From Siderastrea siderea (Eukaryota > Cnidaria > Anthozoa > Scleractinia > Rhizangiidae): a stretch of DNA of 64,000 nt. Numbering within the stretch: position 1 is the stretch's first letter; every line of letters begins with the position of its first letter. This document shows positions 60,901 to 64,000 of the stretch, piece after piece. The notes below the pieces were generated by a model. The model was not told where the DNA came from and ran no database searches. It saw nothing but the letters and a program-made list of their open reading frames with translations. The DNA is taken from the NCBI GenBank assembly GCA_964030785.1, contig OZ034968.1:21297186-21361185 (forward strand), given 5' to 3'. The translations under genes were made by a program, and so were the position numbers.

Positions 60901-62914
60901 TTGAAAATTGACATCAGCGTGAAGTAAAAGTATTCAGGGTTTCACCCAAGTTTCTATTGTATTTTAGGAAGCAGCACCTGCAGATTCTGAGCTGCTGCCA
61001 GAGATGATGACCGCAGCACAAGCTGTGCGTGATGCTCTGAATAGTCTGCTTGTTAAAGTGCGAGAAGGAGGCAGAGATGCTCAGCAAGCAGGGCAGTACG
61101 ATGCAGCATGTGATGACATTCTAGGAGCCACTGATAGACTGTTTAACAGTATGGGCAATGCAGGAGAGATGGTCAAACAGGCAAAAATCTTGGCTCAGGT
61201 ACACAGTGGATAGGTGGTGAACAAAAAGACTTAAAATTAAGCTATTCCAGCTCCTGAGAGTTTTTTTTCAGAAGGTCAAACCTCTGCAACGTTAAAGTAG
61301 TTTTAGCAAGACACTGATAGGATGCATCTTACTTTTAGGCTTTTATGAATTGTTAAACATTATGATCAAACTTGATACACAAGTTATAAGATAATTTAGA
61401 CAAGATAATATAGTTTATTTAATATCAAGAACACGGGGAGTGGTTACCGAATCTCCTGAGACAGGGGCTCATGATACAAGTCTTTGACAGGCTAAAAAGA
61501 AACAATGAACTGAGCTGGCTAAAAAAAAAAAGAACAAATTAATACATATAGAAAGCTAGCTAAATCTACATATATCTATATAATTAATTGATCAAGTCTG
61601 AAGGTAATTAAGTTAAATTAAATGACTGTATGAATTATGTAAAAATGCGTACACATTGGATCTGTGTATATGAAGAAGATAACGTCAGAGGCAATTACTT
61701 CATTGGCAGCCGATAAAATTCAACTTATTTAAATGTTTGCGAAAAGATGTTGCATTAGGTGCGTTCTTAACAAATGATGGCAGCTGGTTCCAGATAGGAG
61801 AAATAATGTATGCATACGAACCATGAAAGAATCTACTATTATAAGGATTTTGTTCAACGTTTAGCCCTCTACTTCTAAGATTGTATGATGTAACTTGTGA
61901 TTTGAATAAATTAGCTATATAACATGGGCCATTCTCCTTAAAACATGTAAACCGTCTCAGTCATTAACCTTTTTAATAAATATTTTAAGGCATCTTCTTC
62001 ATTGGTAACGGGGATCAAAGCAGAAGCTGAAACACAGGATGACTCAGATTCACAGAAGCGTCTTCTGGCAGCTGCCAAGGTGTTGGCTGATGCCACAGCT
62101 AAACTTGTGGAAGCAGCAAAGGTTGGTTTATGGTATCGTGCTGTGTTTATTAGCAAGTTGTACAAAAGTAAATGTGGGAGAAAAATACTTATCAGGCCAA
62201 GCAACAACAATTAACTGTACTTCATTGTTTGATTGGTCTGATACAAATATACATGTACTTACTTGGAATGTTGTGCTGCACAGCACTGGCTATACAACTA
62301 TGATATCAGAGAATTATTTCTGCAGTGTAAATATTGTTGGAGGCAGCATGGCCGAGGGGTAAGGGTGCTGGACTTGAAATCACAAAGGGTTCCTGAGTTC
62401 AGGTCCCGCTCTGACCTCTAGCTGGAGTATTTTTCGCTAAACTGGAGTTCAACTCCTCGGCCATGCTTTTTTTAGCCAACTGGTCAGTTGGGGTTCTTGA
62501 CTCTAATATGCTAACTTGGATTATTATTTATGTTGTTTCTTTGCCCCTGAAAAGCCTCTCATGGGGAGTGGTCAGTTAGGTTATTATTACTAAAATTAAT
62601 GTAAACGAATTCTGTAATTTCACAGTTATAATTTCACACCATTGCTGCACGGCACAACATTTCATGTAACCTTCACAACTTCATTGCCACAATTTACCAT
62701 ATTAATTACCCACCTGCAGATCATGTTCCTTGTTTTACCAAAGCATTCATGTTTGTACAAGGTGTCTGACTGTTGTTTTGAACAGGGAGCAGCTAAAAAC
62801 CCCAACGCTGCTGATGAGCAGCAGAAGCTGAAGCAGGCTGCCGAGGATCTAAGGTCGGCAACTAATGCTGCAGCTAGTGATGCATTGAAGAAGAAACTGG
62901 TCAAGAGGCTTGAG
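34728..62914 (+). CDS. TLN: Talin, 28 coding exons (FERM head to rod bundle R3; continues past window)
   Basis: Talin links integrin tails to actin at adhesion sites. The exons are 34728-34784, 35365-35440, 36076-36173, 36875-36949, 40632-40686, 40942-41030, 41340-41436, 41892-41961, 42887-42959, 43135-43191, 44397-44461, 44880-44943, 45760-45864, 46147-46236, 46947-47012, 51994-52095, 52958-53034, 53299-53390, 54861-54949, 55202-55342, 55918-56026, 56589-56640, 57399-57561, 59659-59757, 60165-60434, 60968-61198, 61990-62121 and 62786-62914. Phases join without a break into 941 codons starting MALSLKINIVKNSS. Sequence similarity to vertebrate talin is high throughout. All introns are GT-AG except intron 13, which is GC-AG. 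The remaining rod, actin-binding I/LWEQ and dimerisation helix lie beyond 64000. Confidence 0.95.
37245..37360 (+). repeat. Left terminal inverted repeat of the two-gene transposon
   Basis: It starts CAGTCAAACCGG and includes CTTTTGATGGCAACCTTGCA and two GCAAGTTGCAACC subterminal repeats, likely transposase-binding sites by analogy with other Tc1/mariner elements with long TIRs. Confidence 0.85.
37407..38423 (+). CDS. DD38E transposase (Tc1/mariner-IS630 superfamily)
   Basis: The CDS is 338 codons from ATG 37407; in-frame GTG 37398 is less likely as start. An N-terminal HTH (about 11-50: SVEKREQIIALWSSGTKQAQ, then VVGLSPQTVSNIVKHF) binds the TIRs. The RNase H-like catalytic core has D162 (HFFDESSV), D251 (IVMDNCGFHH) and E290 (SPDFNTCEFCFRHMK). 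The last pair is separated by 38 residues, hence DD38E. The frame is intact and all three acidic residues are present, so this copy may encode an active or recently active cut-and-paste enzyme. Usual mariner spacing is DD34D and Tc1 is DD34E, so this is a less common subgroup. Confidence 0.9.
   Translation: MAHIHRNHPTSVEKREQIIALWSSGTKQAQIAEVVGLSPQTVSNIVKHFLQHGTYFPGKPGWKERTVSTPEVVEFVEYCKITKPSTYNSEIRQALVGNGICTAANAPSCSKISDILRQDLNFTFKKLSVCPEESLSEENLIKTQDYIMFMAGVDPLKVHFFDESSVTKTTPNRNYGHSSKGQPAIEVKRYSSNATYTVNLLHSCFGVDYSNILEGPSNGLEMLHFFEESMDIVDPVYGNPVLANGDIIVMDNCGFHHRRFAEDELRRMLGRRGIELVFQPPYSPDFNTCEFCFRHMKLFLRKNEQFSQNYTELAIIEALQTVTPTMSQKFFQHCGFVI
38895..40274 (-). CDS. Accessory transposon protein (Cys/His cluster, coiled coil, RS-like tail), one in-frame TGA
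   Basis: From ATG 40274 the frame runs 459 codons to 38895, interrupted only by TGA at 39761-39759 (codon 172). Codons 1-110 form a compact alpha/beta domain (MFQVLLQYFEDRF, EQIVVSYKDVSLQTFI) vaguely like PB1/ubiquitin folds. After the TGA come VVEPPRVGGYATM and a cluster CGNCHIRGHR...C...C...CGQKKKHPEY, likely zinc-binding. A helical coiled-coil part (NMKKQLKDLQKEIDTVTMEK), a conserved-looking alpha region and a Ser/Arg/Lys-rich tail (KHKRRKKKSHRRKKSSRSKK) follow. The family is unknown to me. The opal codon may be a single mutation of CGA, or be read through. Confidence 0.7.
40335..40449 (-). repeat. Right terminal inverted repeat of the two-gene transposon
   Basis: The reverse complement matches the left TIR over about 115 bp and carries a third GCGCGAGCAAGTTG subrepeat. 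Confidence 0.85.
40632..42959 (+). CDS. TLN: Talin exons 5-9: F1 domain with basic insert loop
   Basis: These exons encode residues 103-230. IDDSHNVGQILDSVCMKMG and EEFSLLVEG are F1 proper. A Lys-rich insert (KKMEERDKKKMDQLKKKLH) corresponds to the unstructured basic loop of F1 that contacts acidic membrane lipids. WLDHDKTLREQGVDD and RRKYFYSDQNVDIKDPVQL close F1 and open F2. Confidence 0.93.
42049..42335. mobile_element. MITE in talin intron 8
   Basis: TTAGAGCAGTTTTCAATTGA at 42049 is inverted at the right end as TCATTTGAAAACCGCTCTAA (to 42335). The interior carries repeated GATTGGTT/AACCAATC motifs. It is 287 bp and non-coding. Confidence 0.75.
43135..45864 (+). CDS. TLN: Talin exons 10-13: F2 domain and start of F3
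   Basis: These exons encode residues 231-327: CRDGILDGTHPCTQEEATQ, LAAIQIQVQFGNF, DLKEFLPKEYVKSKNIEKK and VQLCRGLKTYGVTFFLVK. The Lys-rich segment of F2 has membrane-orienting counterparts in vertebrate talin. Exon 13 ends AAG/gcaagt, a GC donor. Confidence 0.93.
45342..45439 (+). repeat. (CAGT)n / (CAAT)n microsatellite in talin intron 12
   Basis: About twenty CAGT units are followed by four CAAT units. Confidence 0.95.
46147..52095 (+). CDS. TLN: Talin exons 14-16: F3 (PTB-like), integrin-binding domain
   Basis: These exons encode residues 328-413: EKMKGKNKLVPRLLG, VTKESILRVDEKTKE, VRRWAASPNSFTL, then DFGDYLESYYSVQTNEGE and QLIAGYIDIILKK. The Trp of RRWAASP (residue 370) aligns with the integrin NPxY-contacting tryptophan of vertebrate talin. 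Exon 14 uses a weak donor (GAG/gttggt). Confidence 0.93.
47013..51993 (+). other. Talin intron 15 (about 5 kb), no gene
   Basis: It holds one bounded DNA element (47799-48978). The rest (49000-51990) contains only short random ORFs. Confidence 0.6.
47799..48978. mobile_element. Non-autonomous DNA element with GCACAAT subterminal direct repeats
   Basis: The termini CAGGCCTTCTGACAGGGTGCG and CGCACCCTGTCAGAAGGCCTG are inverted, with GATAAA on both sides (47793-47798, 48979-48984). CCCGCACAAT-type repeats occur four to five times near the left end and four times near the right end, all on the same strand. It is 1,180 bp and has no transposase-like ORF. Confidence 0.8.
52958..54949 (+). CDS. TLN: Talin exons 17-19: head-rod linker
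   Basis: These exons encode residues 414-499. The acidic GYDPDFDEESTMVEDTVTPSK, the conserved GSVALPAVMRAG and a Gly/Ser/Pro-rich stretch (AQYGTVTGSAHSAHRPPM) form the flexible linker, a calpain-cleavage region in vertebrate talin. Confidence 0.92.
53148..53194 (+). repeat. (GTTC)n microsatellite in talin intron 17
   Basis: About eleven GTTC units, one changed to GTTT. Confidence 0.9.
55202..57561 (+). CDS. TLN: Talin exons 20-23: rod bundle R1
   Basis: These exons encode residues 500-654. LTPAQKAYMSSLSQGLDTIE, SRQNVASRLAALSASCASIV, EETNYTAAGAAVNTISSNL and LLDATRGLAGAFSALLKAAQ are successive amphipathic Ala/Leu-rich helices. They match the R1 five-helix bundle, which carries a vinculin-binding site in vertebrates. 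Confidence 0.93.
56690..56722 (+). repeat. (CATC)n microsatellite
   Basis: Seven or so CATC units in talin intron 22. Confidence 0.9.
56945..57260 (+). mobile_element. tRNA-derived SINE in talin intron 22
   Basis: An A-box-like TAGTGGTTAGTATGTTGGAC and B-box-like GGTCAGTGCCTTAAGGCCTGG are followed by GTCCCTGCCATCGTGTTGTT, TGGGTACTAGTGACATACTG and CATCCCATCCAGGGGG, ending TCGTTTGGACCTTAC. I recognise this body as a SINE widespread in cnidarian genomes (from memory). It is about 310 bp. Confidence 0.7.
57562..58525 (+). other. Talin intron 23, left part, non-coding
   Basis: Nothing recognisable before the TTAA-flanked element at 58530. Confidence 0.4.
58530..59618. mobile_element. piggyBac-like non-autonomous element (TTAA TSD)
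   Basis: CCCATTGACG at the left and CGTCAATGGG at the right are inverted and directly flanked by TTAA (58526-58529, 59619-59622). CCC/GGG ends with TTAA match the piggyBac rule. It is 1,089 bp without a transposase. Confidence 0.75.
59659..60434 (+). CDS. TLN: Talin exons 24-25: rod bundle R2
   Basis: These exons encode residues 655-777: SRGKLLSAAGNVGSSGATLL, ALAQAVANATAALVLKAKNV, TTAQLVACVKVVVPSISSHM, then EQVVEAAKLVATAV. Helix order and the conserved ACxKVVxPxIS motif match talin R2. Confidence 0.94.
60489..60751. mobile_element. Short DNA element with AGTCCTGGAAA repeats, talin intron 25
   Basis: The ends CAGGGTTCGTA and TACGAACCCTG are inverted and flanked by GGTGA (60484-60488 and 60752-60756). 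The interior repeats AGTCCTGGAAA at least six times on one strand. It is 263 bp and non-coding. Confidence 0.8.
60968..62914 (+). CDS. TLN: Talin exons 26-28: rod bundle R3, reaching the R4 boundary
   Basis: These exons encode residues 778-941: MMTAAQAVRDALNSLLVKV, the conserved GQYDAACDDILGATDRLF, SMGNAGEMVKQAKILAQ, LLAAAKVLADATAKLVEAAK, then LRSATNAAASDALKKKLVKR. In vertebrates R3 is the first mechanosensitive bundle to unfold and binds vinculin and RIAM. The next exon is outside the window. Confidence 0.94.
61400..61965 (-). mobile_element. 5'-truncated LINE fragment in talin intron 26
   Basis: The minus strand from about 61965 to TGA at 61702-61700 reads NLFKSQVTSYNLRSRGLNV, then SYAYIISPIWNQLPSFV and NATSFRKHLNKLNF, the C-terminal signature of CR1/RTE-like reverse transcriptases. 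Its 3' UTR reaches an AATAAA complement at about 61412. Confidence 0.75.
62337..62596 (+). mobile_element. tRNA-derived SINE in talin intron 27
   Basis: TGGCCGAGGGGTAAGGGTGC (A box) and GAGTTCAGGTCCCGCTCTGA (B box) belong to a Ser/Leu-type tRNA-like head. The body AGTTCAACTCCTCGGCCATG and AGCCAACTGGTCAGTTGG follows. It ends with TTATTATTA. Confidence 0.7.
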
Positions 62915-63062
62915 GTTAGCACTGAAAATGGAGTGTAGGAGTAATTGTAACTGAATAAAAATGTCCAAATAGTGGAGTAGCCACATGATAAAATAATTTA
63001 TGTAAAACGATTTCCGCGAGGAGCTACAGTACCCCTGTGAGACATACGGTAGCATTTTGCGA

Positions 63063-63140
63063 GTCTCCCATTAGCTCAGTGTTTAGAGTATCTGACCATC
63101 ACATGGGAGGTCATGAGATTGATTCCCTTCTGGGTCTAAG
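63063..63140 (+). repeat. tRNA-like SINE head or tRNA pseudogene
   Basis: TCTCCCATTAGCTCAGTGTTTAGAG (A box) and GGTCATGAGATTGATTCCCT (degraded B box) lie about 45 bp apart. The B box lacks the GGTTCGA core, so it is probably inactive. Confidence 0.5.
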
Positions 63141-64000
63141 ATCTTTGTCCTTTTCCTGCAGTTACTGAACATTGCACCTTTTCCTTAATTTCTTCCTGAA
63201 ATGTCCCTCCCAAGATTTACATGTTGGCCTGTAGATGCACTTGACAGAGTACAAGTTTTAAGGCCGCGGGTGACAAGCTGCTCATGAATAAATTTATAAG
63301 GCAAAATTTTGGTGGAGGTCGTACGTTAAAAAACTTTAGATCTTGATTGTTTGGGAGCCGATTTCGTTGAAACTTAATAGAGGGCTTGAGGAATGTTAGA
63401 AGTGCAACAAGATTGTTTTTTCTTTGATAAATTGCGTTTCTTTGCGATGCTTTGAGCTTCAGAAATTAAGATTTGGTAAAACGCGACTCCGTGTCCAAGT
63501 TTTCTCCTCGTGGAGAAGACAACGCTTCTTGATTTTGCCACTAATTGATCAGTTAAAACCTCTATTGCGTCACAACAGAAGCCGATTTTGTGATTTCAAG
63601 TTCCACTGAAAGTTATAAGCCTTTAAATTAGTAAAATCGTCCTTGTTTAAATTTGAAGACTTAAAACTTCTGTTAAAAAGCCTGTTTTAAAAAAGAGCTT
63701 CTGTTGTGACAACCTACAACACACCTATTTTACCTGTCTCCTGTGTCAGTTCAGGAAATTTTATATCCGCGAGGTATTCTTGGACACAAAATTGGTGGTT
63801 TTAGGGCTTCCGAAGGCTTATCGAAGAAACACGATTGTCACCAAGAATATTTTATTACATGTATGCAAATTATGGATATAAAAATTAAGAAGCTATTGTT
63901 AACACTCCAGAAACAAACAATAGGTTGCATGCAATCTAAAAAAATCGTGGGTTGAAAATAAGCGAAAGAAAAAAGCATTGGTGCTGAACCAATTAATATT
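63141..64000 (+). other. Talin intron 28 (to window end), non-coding
   Basis: No further talin exon was found. The inverted pair GTCACAACAGAAG (about 63570) and CTTCTGTTGTGAC (about 63699) suggests a foldback of about 150 bp. Confidence 0.45.

Overview
The window looks like nuclear DNA of a cnidarian, most likely a stony coral or close anthozoan relative. The evidence is an AT-rich sequence, many short exons bounded by GT-AG introns, a metazoan talin gene with close similarity to vertebrate talin across FERM domains and rod, an astacin-type protease, a compact death-domain protein, and a very dense load of MITEs, tRNA-derived SINEs and truncated LINEs of the kinds I associate with anthozoan genomes. 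The species cannot be fixed from the sequence alone.

Left edge (1-1.4 kb): three tightly packed, intronless, AT-rich ORFs, the last two convergent and overlapping. One resembles the VLTF3 late transcription factors of nucleocytoplasmic large DNA viruses and one is a small two-helix membrane protein. I read this as the end of an integrated DNA-virus-like or Polinton-like element. 1.84-5.8 kb: an uninterrupted BEL/Pao retrotransposon gag-pol ORF (minus strand), cut off in RNase H. 7.4-8.7 kb: a LINE reverse-transcriptase relic (minus strand) split by a foldback MITE with TTAA target duplication. 8.8-9.8 kb: a frameshifted coding relic of unknown family.

11.3-12.3 kb: a minisatellite built on a roughly 100 bp unit. 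12.7-21.4 kb: 3' exons of an astacin metalloprotease gene (plus strand). Its first visible exon carries a 102 bp piece identical to the last minisatellite unit, inserted in frame just after the zinc-binding motif. Its introns hold a LINE end, MITEs and an 8-bp-TSD DNA element that is itself split by a LINE insertion.

22-31 kb: mostly repeats (an RLE-type LINE end embedded in a TAA microsatellite, a TA-flanked MITE, other foldbacks), with a single-exon death-domain gene at 28.25 kb and a possible acidic-tail exon near 30.6 kb.

31.4-64 kb: the talin gene (plus strand). A plausible noncoding 5' region with a consensus CArG box lies at 31.46 kb, and the start codon is at 34,728. I can follow 28 coding exons with continuous phase, encoding about 941 residues: F0-F1-F2-F3 FERM head, linker, and rod bundles R1-R3. 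The gene runs off the right edge. Its introns have absorbed at least eight mobile elements.

The most interesting object is in talin intron 4: a 3,205 bp element with TA target duplication and about 115 bp inverted repeats. It carries two convergent genes, a DD38E Tc1/mariner-IS630-type transposase and a second protein with a Cys/His cluster, coiled coil and RS-like tail, interrupted by one in-frame TGA. Two-gene Tc1/mariner-like elements are unusual, and this one deserves follow-up.
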